From SIG672 sp045657105 (GTDB lineage: Bacteria > Bacillota > Clostridia > Oscillospirales > CAG-272), in the NCBI GenBank assembly GCA_045657105.1, contig JAZOSN010000005.1, positions 1-22,507 of the forward strand: 22,507 nucleotides of DNA. The letters run 5' to 3'. The notes under the pieces were generated by a model. It made no database searches. It had not been told where the DNA came from and was given only the letters and a program-made list of their open reading frames with translations. Positions 13,664 to 19,989 of this stretch are shown here, in pieces. Every line of letters starts with the position of its first letter. The stretch's first letter is position 1. Made by a program: the position numbers and the translations under genes.

Positions 13664-14992
13664 ATGTCAAATATAAAGGTTGATTTTAATAACGTAAGCG
13701 GTAAAATAAAGCCGATGCACTGCGTAAACAACGGTCCCGTTCCCGGACGTCCCACACAGCCGAGAACGAATTTCGAAACCTATAAGGCGGCAAGAATCCC
13801 CTATGCGAGAAATCACGACGCTTCCGAATGGATAGATTTCGGCGGTGAGCACGTTGTCGATATTTATTCGATATTTCCGGATTTTGATGCCGATCCGTAC
13901 GATCCCGCAAGCTACGATTTTATCTGTACCGACGACTATACCAAGGTAATAGTAGACGCGGGAACAGAGGTCTTTTACCGACTCGGTGCGCGTATAGAGC
14001 ACGAGCGTAAAAAGTACCGTACGATAATGCCCAAGGACTTCCTTAAATGGGCGATCATTTGTGAGCACGTTATCCTTCACTATAACGAGGGTTGGGCAGA
14101 CGGGTTCCACTATAATATCAAGTATTGGGAGGTCTGGAACGAAGCCGATCTCGACGATGACGATAGCGAGCATAAGCGTAATTGGAGCGGAACTGCACAG
14201 GATTACTACGAATTCTACGAGGTAGCCGCGACCTATCTGAAAGAGCGTTTTCCGCATCTTATGATAGGTGGACCGTCGATTGCAAACAGAGTAGGAAAGT
14301 GGTATGACGATTTTCTTGCCCATATGACTCGTGACGGCAAAAAGGTTCCTATCGACTTCCTTTCGTGGCACTGGTACGGCGCAGACGTTGCAAAAATGAT
14401 AAACAGAGCGCATACCGTAAAGGAAAAGCTGCTAAAATCAGGATATACCGAAGCAGAGAGTATCCTTAACGAGTGGAACTACATATGCGGCTGGAGAGAA
14501 AAATACGTTGACAGTATCAGGGTAATTATAAGTATGAAGGGCGCGGCGTTCACCACCGCGTGTATGCTTGCGGCTCAGAATGACGAAACGATAGATATGC
14601 TTATGTACTACGAGGCGAGCCCCTGTACCTTCAATGGAATGTGGAATTTCTATACTATGGAGCCGATCAAGGGGTATTGGTCGCTTTATAGCTTTGCAGA
14701 TCTCTACGATCTAGGTAGTGCGGTAAAGACCGAGAGCGATGATAAGGACGTTTACGCGGTCGGTGCAAAGGACGAAAACGGAAATAAGGCGGTGCTCGTT
14801 TGCTACTATACAGATGAAGCAGACAGGGAAGAAAAGACTGTCACCGTAGATCTTAACGGATACGGAGATGGCGAAACCGAGCTTTACAGAGTTGACGACG
14901 ATCACGACTATACTCTTTGCGAAACACAGAGCGGAAACAGAGTCACGTTTAACTTGAAGCCCAATACCTTCGTAATGCTGAAAAGTAAATAA
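13664..14992 (+). CDS. Clan GH-A glycoside hydrolase, GH39-like (beta-xylosidase/iduronidase type)
   Basis: 442 aa, no signal peptide. A TIM barrel spans about 10-355, with the acid/base in Y-W-E-V-W-N-E-A-D (Glu160) and the likely nucleophile in I-L-N-E-W-N-Y (Glu270). The spacing and the W-N-E / N-E-W motifs fit GH39 and close GH-A families. A beta-sandwich follows (about 365-442: V-L-V-C-Y-Y-T ... F-N-L-K-P-N-T-F-V). The ATG at 13664 has TGGGGG about 6-10 nt upstream; in-frame codons further up overlap the promoter. Monocistronic, between polA and a terminator. With the GUS/GH95 operon 5 kb away it points to intracellular hydrolysis of plant or host glycan pieces. Exact specificity (xyloside, iduronide, other) cannot be read. 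Confidence 0.75.
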   Translation: MSNIKVDFNNVSGKIKPMHCVNNGPVPGRPTQPRTNFETYKAARIPYARNHDASEWIDFGGEHVVDIYSIFPDFDADPYDPASYDFICTDDYTKVIVDAGTEVFYRLGARIEHERKKYRTIMPKDFLKWAIICEHVILHYNEGWADGFHYNIKYWEVWNEADLDDDDSEHKRNWSGTAQDYYEFYEVAATYLKERFPHLMIGGPSIANRVGKWYDDFLAHMTRDGKKVPIDFLSWHWYGADVAKMINRAHTVKEKLLKSGYTEAESILNEWNYICGWREKYVDSIRVIISMKGAAFTTACMLAAQNDETIDMLMYYEASPCTFNGMWNFYTMEPIKGYWSLYSFADLYDLGSAVKTESDDKDVYAVGAKDENGNKAVLVCYYTDEADREEKTVTVDLNGYGDGETELYRVDDDHDYTLCETQSGNRVTFNLKPNTFVMLKSK

Positions 14993-14996
14993 AATC

Positions 14997-15024
14997 AAAG
15001 AGCAGTTCACTTGAACTGCTCTTT
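14997..15024. terminator. Bidirectional terminator between GH39-like gene and smsB
   Basis: Perfect 13-bp arms AAAGAGCAGTTCA / TGAACTGCTCTTT around a CT dinucleotide, between convergent genes. Confidence 0.85.
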
Positions 15025-15033
15025 TCATTTCGC

Positions 15034-15951
15034 TTATTTAAGAAATCCCTCAATTATCTTTCTTTCCGCTTCTTCCTCGGAAAGTCCGAGAGAGCAGAGC
15101 TTGATTATCTGCTCGCCTGCTATCTTTCCGATAGCCGCCTCGTGAATAAGCGAAGCATCACCCGACTCGGCGGTAAGCGAGGGAGTCGCGTCTACACGTC
15201 CGTTTCCCGAGAGTATCGCATCACATTCGGAATGTCCCGTGCAACGCGTTTTTCCGATGATCTTCGAGGTATATCCTTGATAGGAGTCGCCCTTTGCCAC
15301 CGAGCGTGAAATAAGGTCAACGCCGCTATCCTCGCCTTCAAGCGTTACCTCGAAATCGGTAATGGCCTGCTCGCTTCGGTCTGTCATTATTCTTTCTCTG
15401 ATGAGAAGCTTGGCCTTCGATGCAAGCGTTGCTCTCGTTTTTCTGTTTGAATAGTCAACTCCGCCGATTTGAAGGGTGTCTATCGTGAGAGTTGCGCCTT
15501 CGTCGAGAGTCATTTCGGTTACGGGATCTATTTTTCTCGCGCCGTCGCCCTCACCCTCGCCGATATGCTTTTCGATGTAGGTGACCTTTGAATTTTTACT
15601 AAGGAAAAATCTGTGTATTCCGTTGTGAAGAGATTCCTTGTCGCCGTCAGTGTGTACCGCACAGCCTGCAACTATCGTGACGTCCGAGTTTTCTCCGATG
15701 TAAAAATCGTTGTAAACGAGATCGTTTACTCCCGATTTCGTAAGGCAAGCGGGGATATATACCGTTTCGCCCCTCGTATTTTCCTTGACTCTTATCTCAA
15801 TACCCGAGCGGTCAAAAAGCGGCTCGATACTGACGTTTTTCGTCGATTTGCGGCCGACACATTCGCCGTCCTCGCGGATATTATAGGACGCCTTGTCAAG
15901 ACCGTCGTAATCGGCAATTATTTTAAGCATTTTTTCGGTAATGTTATTCAC
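15034..15951 (-). CDS. smsB: SufB/SufD-like Fe-S scaffold of a minimal SUF (SMS-type) system
   Basis: 305 aa, shorter than E. coli SufB (495) or SufD (423) and lacking their long N-terminal regions. The C-terminal beta-helix core reads S-E-C-D-A-I-L (Cys243, aligned with SufB Cys405) and L-I-H-E-A-A-I-G-K-I (His270, Glu271, aligned with the SufB H-E-A and SufD His360 position). One chain therefore carries the Cys, Glu and His that SufB and SufD share between them, as expected of a homodimer. G-C-A-V-H ... H-N-G-I-H (96-113) is another potential metal or cluster site. The GTG start overlaps the SufC-like gene by 8 nt, with AAGGAG 12 nt upstream. Partner of the SufC-like ATPase; no SufS, SufU, SufA or separate SufD is nearby. 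Last gene of the metal-response run. Confidence 0.8.
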   Translation of the reverse strand: MNNITEKMLKIIADYDGLDKASYNIREDGECVGRKSTKNVSIEPLFDRSGIEIRVKENTRGETVYIPACLTKSGVNDLVYNDFYIGENSDVTIVAGCAVHTDGDKESLHNGIHRFFLSKNSKVTYIEKHIGEGEGDGARKIDPVTEMTLDEGATLTIDTLQIGGVDYSNRKTRATLASKAKLLIRERIMTDRSEQAITDFEVTLEGEDSGVDLISRSVAKGDSYQGYTSKIIGKTRCTGHSECDAILSGNGRVDATPSLTAESGDASLIHEAAIGKIAGEQIIKLCSLGLSEEEAERKIIEGFLK

Positions 15952-16684
15952 AGTCGCTCACGCTCCTTCCTTTCGGGCAGTTGCAGCCCTCGCCTTTTCC
16001 TGCACTGAGCATAGGCAGTATCTTTTCGGGGGTACCGATAGCCTCGATCTTGCCGCCCGATACGAGAATTATCTCGTCTGCCACTTCAAGCAGTCTTTCC
16101 TGGTGCGAAATAATGACCTGTGAGCGCTTTTTGTCGCTTCTCATAGAGTCGAGGACACCGATGAGCTCTCTGAAGCTCCAAAGGTCAATTCCTGCCTCAG
16201 GCTCGTCGAAGATACTGAGCAGAGTCTTATCTCCTCTCGCGAGCACGCTTGCGATCTCTATACGCTTCATTTCTCCGCCCGAAAGACTCTTGTTCAGCTC
16301 GCGATTTATATAGTCGCGCTTGCAAAGACCGACCGTTCCGAGCAGATTTTTACATTCGTCCTCTGAAAGCTCGCGTCCTGCGGCAAGGTTCAGAATGTCG
16401 CGGACGGCAAAGCCCTTGAAGGTTACGGGGATCTGAAATCCGTAGCTGATACCGAGATTTGCTCTCTCGCTTACAGAAAGATCGGTGATGTTCTGTCCGT
16501 TGAAGATCATCTCACCCGAGCTTGCCCTCTGGATACCGACGATAAGCTTTGCAAGAGTGGTCTTTCCGCCGCCGTTAGGGCCTGTTATTGCTATCATTTT
16601 GCCGTCGGGAATAGTAAGAGATATATTGTCTGTGATGTTCTTTCCGTCGGGCAGGGTAAAGGTTATATTTTTAAGTTCGAGCAT
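15944..16684 (-). CDS. smsC: SufC-like ABC ATPase of a minimal SUF (SMS-type) system, with Cys tail
   Basis: 246 aa, normal for SufC. Walker A G-P-N-G-G-G-K-T (35-42), ABC signature L-S-G-G-E (134-138) and Walker B L-L-S-I-F-D-E-P-E-A-G-I-D (155-167; the P-E-A/S-G-I-D form is typical of SufC) are intact. The H-loop His is in I-I-S-H-Q-E-R (194). It drives conformational change of the SufB-like scaffold during Fe-S assembly in the cytosol. The C-terminus adds G-C-N-C-P-K-G-R-S-V-S-D-C-E (Cys234, 236, 245), not part of ordinary SufC. The ATG at 16684 has AAAGGA 10-11 nt upstream; a GTG 9 nt earlier touches that site and is rejected. The gap to the P-type ATPase gene is 18 nt. Confidence 0.85.
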   Translation of the reverse strand: MLELKNITFTLPDGKNITDNISLTIPDGKMIAITGPNGGGKTTLAKLIVGIQRASSGEMIFNGQNITDLSVSERANLGISYGFQIPVTFKGFAVRDILNLAAGRELSEDECKNLLGTVGLCKRDYINRELNKSLSGGEMKRIEIASVLARGDKTLLSIFDEPEAGIDLWSFRELIGVLDSMRSDKKRSQVIISHQERLLEVADEIILVSGGKIEAIGTPEKILPMLSAGKGEGCNCPKGRSVSDCE

Positions 16685-16702
16685 TTTGCCCACTTCCTTT
16701 CT

Positions 16703-18544
16703 TTATCTGTCTTTTTTTAGCGTTCGCATAGCGTTGAGCGTTGCGAGAATGAGTATTCCCACGTCAGCAAAAAGCGCTATCCACATATTAGCGTATCCAA
16801 GCGCACCGAGCAAAAGGACGAGTCCTTTCGACGAGAGCGCGAAAATTATGTTCTGATAAACTATCCGCATCGTTTTTTTTGCGGTTTTGATTGCCGAAAT
16901 TACCGACGAAGGTCGGTCGTTCATAAGGACTATGTCAGAGGCTTCGATCGCAACGTCGCTTCCCGAGGCGCCCATAGCTATTGAAACGTCTGCTATCGAC
17001 ATAACCGGTGCGTCGTTTATTCCGTCGCCAATAAATGCAACGTAGCTGTTTTTCTCTTTGTTTTCGATTATTTTCTCGATGTGAGATACCTTGTCTGCCG
17101 GCAAGAGGGAAGCGTGTATCTCGTCAATTCCGAGCGTGTCGGCAACCTTTTTGGCGGATCGCTCAGAGTCACCCGTGAGCATTACAGTCTTTTTTATACC
17201 GAGTGCTTTGGCTTCGGTAAGTGCCTGTATAGCATCCGGCTTTATCCTGTCAGAAAGTGTTAAATATCCGAGATATTCTCCCTCGCGTGCAACGTGTACC
17301 GCGGTGAGATCGTTTTTTTGTGCGGTAATAGAATTTTCGCGCATAAGCTTTGAGCTTCCGACGAGAGTTCTTTTGCCGTCTATTATCGCCGAAACTCCCA
17401 TTCCTGCAATTTCTTCGCAAGAGGAAACTCGCGTCTTGTCGGGGATCTTTTCGGCAGACGAAACTACCGAGAGGGCTATCGGGTGGTTTGAGTAGCTCTC
17501 CGCAAGAGCGGCAAGCTCTGAAAGCTCGAATTTTGAAATCTTTTCGGGGCAGATCTCACTTACCGCGAAAACACCCTCGGTGAGAGTACCGGTTTTATCA
17601 AAAACGAGTGTAGACGTCTTTGAGAGCACCTCGATATAGCTTGCTCCCTTTATGAGTATGCCGTTTCTCGATGCTCCGCCAATGCCTCCGAAAAAGGAGA
17701 GCGGAACCGAAATAACGAGCGCACATGGGCAGGAAACCACGAGGAAAATAAGTGCGCGGTTAAGCCATTCGTTAAAGCTTTCCGAGAATAGAAGCGGCGG
17801 CAAAGTTGCAAGCAGAACTGCCGAGATAACTACTATCGGAGTGTAATATTTTGCAAACTTCGTGATAAAGTTCTCGACTTTTGCCTTTTTTGTCGATGAC
17901 TCGCCAACAAGAGTAAGTATTTTCGCTACCGTACTCTCTGCATAACTGCCGCTGACCTTTACCTTTATAACGCCGCTAAGGTTCATAGAGCCGCTCATTA
18001 CTTTGTCGCCGACCGAGCAGGATCTCGGTATAGGCTCGCCTGTGAGGGCAGATGTGTCAATATCGGTCTGACCGTCGATTATCTCGCCGTCAAGCGGAAT
18101 TCTCTCTCCTGCGCGTATGACGATTATCTCGCCTTTTGCGACCTCTTCGGGAGATACGGTAATCTCCTCGTGGTTTCTGATAAGGCGTGCCGAGTCAGAG
18201 CGGAGCGCGGCAAGAGCCTTTATCTCCCGTCTGCTTTTTCCGACTGCAATAGCCTGAAAGAGCTCTCCGACCTGATAGAGAATTATTACCAGAAGTGCTT
18301 CGGGGTATTCTTTTATAAAAAATGCACCGATCGAAGCTACCGACATAAGAAAATTCTCGTCAAACACCTCCCCGTGAAAGATGTTTATAAGCGATTTCCA
18401 TATTATGTCGTAAGCAATTATAGCGTATGCAGTAAGATACAGTATCAGCTTGTACGGCTCGCCGAGCGGAGCAAAAGCCGCAACGATAAGTAGCAGGGTA
18501 GATATTATTATCCGTAAAAGGATCTTTTTTTGCCGTTTTGTCAT
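16703..18544 (-). CDS. cadA: P1B-type heavy-metal-exporting ATPase (CadA/ZntA type)
   Basis: 613 aa. Order: two N-terminal helix pairs, actuator loop with A-L-T-G-E-P-I-P (166-173), membrane motif S-C-P-C-A-L-V (271-277), phosphorylation site D-K-T-G-T (Asp316), nucleotide-domain H-P (354-355) and hinge G-D-G-I-N-D (507-512). TM8 has F-A-D-V-G with Asp594, the residue paired with C-P-C in Zn/Cd/Pb exporters, so Zn2+/Cd2+/Pb2+ efflux is predicted rather than Cu+. It has no N-terminal metal-binding domain; a separate HMA protein is encoded just upstream, as if the domain had been split off. The ATG at 18544 has AAGAGGCAAGG upstream and lies 11 nt behind the HMA gene; a longer in-frame version starting at 18574 would overlap that gene. 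Confidence 0.9.
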   Translation of the reverse strand: MTKRQKKILLRIIISTLLLIVAAFAPLGEPYKLILYLTAYAIIAYDIIWKSLINIFHGEVFDENFLMSVASIGAFFIKEYPEALLVIILYQVGELFQAIAVGKSRREIKALAALRSDSARLIRNHEEITVSPEEVAKGEIIVIRAGERIPLDGEIIDGQTDIDTSALTGEPIPRSCSVGDKVMSGSMNLSGVIKVKVSGSYAESTVAKILTLVGESSTKKAKVENFITKFAKYYTPIVVISAVLLATLPPLLFSESFNEWLNRALIFLVVSCPCALVISVPLSFFGGIGGASRNGILIKGASYIEVLSKTSTLVFDKTGTLTEGVFAVSEICPEKISKFELSELAALAESYSNHPIALSVVSSAEKIPDKTRVSSCEEIAGMGVSAIIDGKRTLVGSSKLMRENSITAQKNDLTAVHVAREGEYLGYLTLSDRIKPDAIQALTEAKALGIKKTVMLTGDSERSAKKVADTLGIDEIHASLLPADKVSHIEKIIENKEKNSYVAFIGDGINDAPVMSIADVSIAMGASGSDVAIEASDIVLMNDRPSSVISAIKTAKKTMRIVYQNIIFALSSKGLVLLLGALGYANMWIALFADVGILILATLNAMRTLKKDR

Positions 18545-18555
18545 AGCCTTGCCTC

Positions 18556-18780
18556 TTACAGGATTATTCGGCAATCGGGCTCGACCTTGCGGCAGATCTT
18601 GACTGCCTGCTTGATTATTTTTTCTATATCGTTTTCGTCTGCCTCGATAGTGAGATTTTGCATAATAAAGCTCACGCTTGCAGAGATCACGCCGTCGATC
18701 TTCTTTATTCGCGCTTCCATCTTTGCCGCGCAGTTCGCGCAGTGGAGGTCTTCAAGAGCGTACGTTTTCTTAATTATCAT
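18556..18780 (-). CDS. Free-standing HMA domain protein (metallochaperone-like)
   Basis: 74 aa, a single beta-alpha-beta-beta-alpha-beta HMA domain. The metal-binding loop is L-H-C-A-N-C-A (Cys14, Cys17), then K-M-E-A-R-I-K-K-I-D-G-V and a C-terminal V-E-P-D-C (Cys69). HMA domains pass soft metals to P1B ATPases or regulate them. The next gene encodes a CadA-type ATPase lacking this domain, so the likely job is metal delivery to that pump or buffering. The gap to arsR is 2 nt; GAAAGGAA lies in the end of arsR, 7 nt before the ATG. The family could also serve copper, but the linked TM8 Asp and SmtB-type sensor argue for divalent metal. Confidence 0.88.
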   Translation of the reverse strand: MIIKKTYALEDLHCANCAAKMEARIKKIDGVISASVSFIMQNLTIEADENDIEKIIKQAVKICRKVEPDCRIIL

Positions 18781-18782
18781 TT

Positions 18783-19130
18783 TCAGTTCCTTTCTTCGCT
18801 TATATGCTCGTATCCCTGATCTATTATCGTGCGTACGTGGGAGTCTGCAAGAAAATAGACGTTGGTCTTTCCGTCACGGCGACTGTCAACGAGATGAGCG
18901 TTTTTAAGAACTTTCAGTTGGTGCGATACCGCCGACTGCTCCATATCAAGAAGCTCGGCTATCGCCAGAACACAAAGCTCGGACTCTGAAAGAGCGTAGA
19001 GTATCCGTATTCGCGAGCGCTCTCCGAATACCTTGAAAAGGTCACCCAGACGCGAAAGCTCGCTCTCTGACGGCAGATGTCCCTCGACCTTGCTTATCTC
19101 GCTTTTATGGTCGTGAATATGTTCGGTCAT
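18783..19130 (-). CDS. smtB: ArsR/SmtB-family metal-sensing repressor
   Basis: 115 aa. A winged-helix repressor with the ArsR core: E-L-C-V-L-A-I-A-E-L-L, M-E-Q-S-A-V-S-H-Q-L-K-V-L recognition helix, and a R-R-D-G-K-T-N-V-Y-F wing. The alpha-5 metal site is complete: Asp96, His98, His109, Glu112, with the same D-x-H ... H-x-x-E spacing as cyanobacterial SmtB (Zn/Co sensing across the dimer). The arsenic-type C-V-C pair of ArsR is absent; only Cys53 is there. The N-terminus M-T-E-H-I-H-D-H could add ligands. Start choice: an in-frame ATG at 19148 is part of the ribosome site AAAGGA and of the operator, so the ATG at 19130 is used. First gene of the run and presumably its autoregulator. Confidence 0.9.
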   Translation of the reverse strand: MTEHIHDHKSEISKVEGHLPSESELSRLGDLFKVFGERSRIRILYALSESELCVLAIAELLDMEQSAVSHQLKVLKNAHLVDSRRDGKTNVYFLADSHVRTIIDQGYEHISEERN

Positions 19131-19167
19131 ATATGAATTTCCTTTCATATGAATTTCTGTTCATATG
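19131..19167. promoter_or_regulatory. ArsR/SmtB-type operator with three half-sites
   Basis: Two overlapping perfect palindromes: ATATGAA-6-TTCATAT (19131-19150) and CATATGAA-6-TTCATATG (19146-19167). They share the middle element TTCATATGAA (19144-19153). Half-sites and geometry fit the 12-2-12 SmtB/CzrA consensus (TGAA...TTCA). The block runs from the -10 box to the base next to the arsR ATG and contains its ribosome site. Confidence 0.82.
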
Positions 19168-19193
19168 ATAACACATTCATTTATAATTGTCAA
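19165..19193 (-). promoter_or_regulatory. Promoter of the metal-response/Fe-S operon
   Basis: Minus strand TTGACA (19188-19193), 17-nt spacer, TATCAT (19165-19170). The -10 box overlaps the distal operator half-site, so repressor binding should block it. It is the only good promoter seen on this strand for the five genes downstream. Confidence 0.8.
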
Positions 19194-19211
19194 TAGAAAA
19201 AATAAAAAAAG

Positions 19212-19240
19212 TTGATTTATTTTTCGCTTTGTGATATAAT
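19212..19240 (+). promoter_or_regulatory. Promoter of vanZ-like gene
   Basis: TTGATT (19212-19217), 17-nt spacer, exact TATAAT (19235-19240), divergent from the metal operon. Confidence 0.75.
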
Positions 19241-19265
19241 CTTTAAAAAGAAGGGAGGAGTGCCT

Positions 19266-19964
19266 GTGAACAAAAGCCTTAAAGCCGCGTCAGTCTTTAT
19301 GTACGCCTGCGCGGCAGTGATGACCGTAGCCTATTTTTATCTCGATATCACGGTGACTCTGAGGGCACACGTTCGCCTTGCTATGCTCGGTGTTATATGC
19401 GCGCTCGGATATTTCGCAGGTCTTTTACTTGCAAAAAAAGCGCCGAAAGAATCTGCCGAAAAGATAATGAAAGCCACCTTTTTCGCGTTTTTCCTTCTTT
19501 ACGTCCACCTTTTGCTCACTCTCGTTCTTTTTGATAAGTATTTCGGACGAAACGGATTTTCTGCACTATTGAATATAACGTGGGAAGAGCTTGGATTACA
19601 TATAAAAGAGTCACTGAACCTGATACCCTTTAAATCTCTTATCTGCTTTTTTGAGGGGATAGCGGACGGCCCGGTTTCGATAAGAGCCTTCGTTATAAAT
19701 ATATTCGGAAATATCGCCGCCTTCATTCCGTTTGCTTTCTTTGTGCCTCTTCTTTTTAAAAAGATTCGCTCGCTCAAAAGCTTTTTGATCTTTATAGTCT
19801 GTACGGTATGCACGGTTGAAATCTTGCAGCTTCTGCTCTTTACGGGACTTTGCGATATTGACGATCTTATTTTGAACTCTGGCGGAGCGACTGTTGCATA
19901 CGCTTTGCTTCATACGAGATTTATAAAACCGATAGTAGAAAAGATAACTCTTATAAAGTATTAA
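19266..19964 (+). CDS. VanZ-like integral membrane protein
   Basis: 232 aa, about five hydrophobic helices (near 8-28, 36-56, 68-90, 140-165, 172-193). VanZ motifs are clear: L-N-L-I-P-F-K (117-123), I-F-G-N-I-A-A-F-I-P-F-A-F-F (146-159), T-V-E-I-L-Q-L (183-189) and D-I-D-D-L-I-L-N-S-G-G (197-207). VanZ proteins are linked to low-level teicoplanin resistance in enterococci, but most clostridial homologues are uncharacterised cell-envelope proteins. A GTG start at 19266 is preferred because GGGAGG lies 7 nt upstream; other in-frame starts fall inside or before that site. Monocistronic. Confidence 0.8.
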   Translation: MNKSLKAASVFMYACAAVMTVAYFYLDITVTLRAHVRLAMLGVICALGYFAGLLLAKKAPKESAEKIMKATFFAFFLLYVHLLLTLVLFDKYFGRNGFSALLNITWEELGLHIKESLNLIPFKSLICFFEGIADGPVSIRAFVINIFGNIAAFIPFAFFVPLLFKKIRSLKSFLIFIVCTVCTVEILQLLLFTGLCDIDDLILNSGGATVAYALLHTRFIKPIVEKITLIKY

Positions 19965-19989
19965 AGCTCGGAAAAACCGAGCTTTTTTT
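19963..19989. terminator. Bidirectional terminator between vanZ-like and spoVAF-like genes
   Basis: 9-bp arms AAAGCTCGG / CCGAGCTTT with AAAAA loop and a T-run after it; it overlaps the last bases of both genes. Confidence 0.85.

Noticed and set aside
15034..16684. Part of a full SUF operon (SufBCDSU)
   Set aside because: No SufS, SufU, SufA or second SufB/D; the gene upstream is a P-type ATPase and downstream is a terminator.
16703..18544. Copper exporter (CopA)
   Set aside because: TM8 carries Asp in F-A-D-V-G, and the Tyr/Asn/Met/Ser pattern of CopA is absent.
18783..19130. Arsenic-type ArsR sensor
   Set aside because: It lacks the C-V-C pair; the alpha-5 D-x-H ... H-x-x-E set is the SmtB type, and the pump is Zn/Cd-like with no arsenic genes nearby.
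19131..19148. Six extra N-terminal residues on the ArsR protein from ATG 19148
   Set aside because: These codons are the ribosome site AAAGGA and operator; the ATG at 19130 is correctly spaced.
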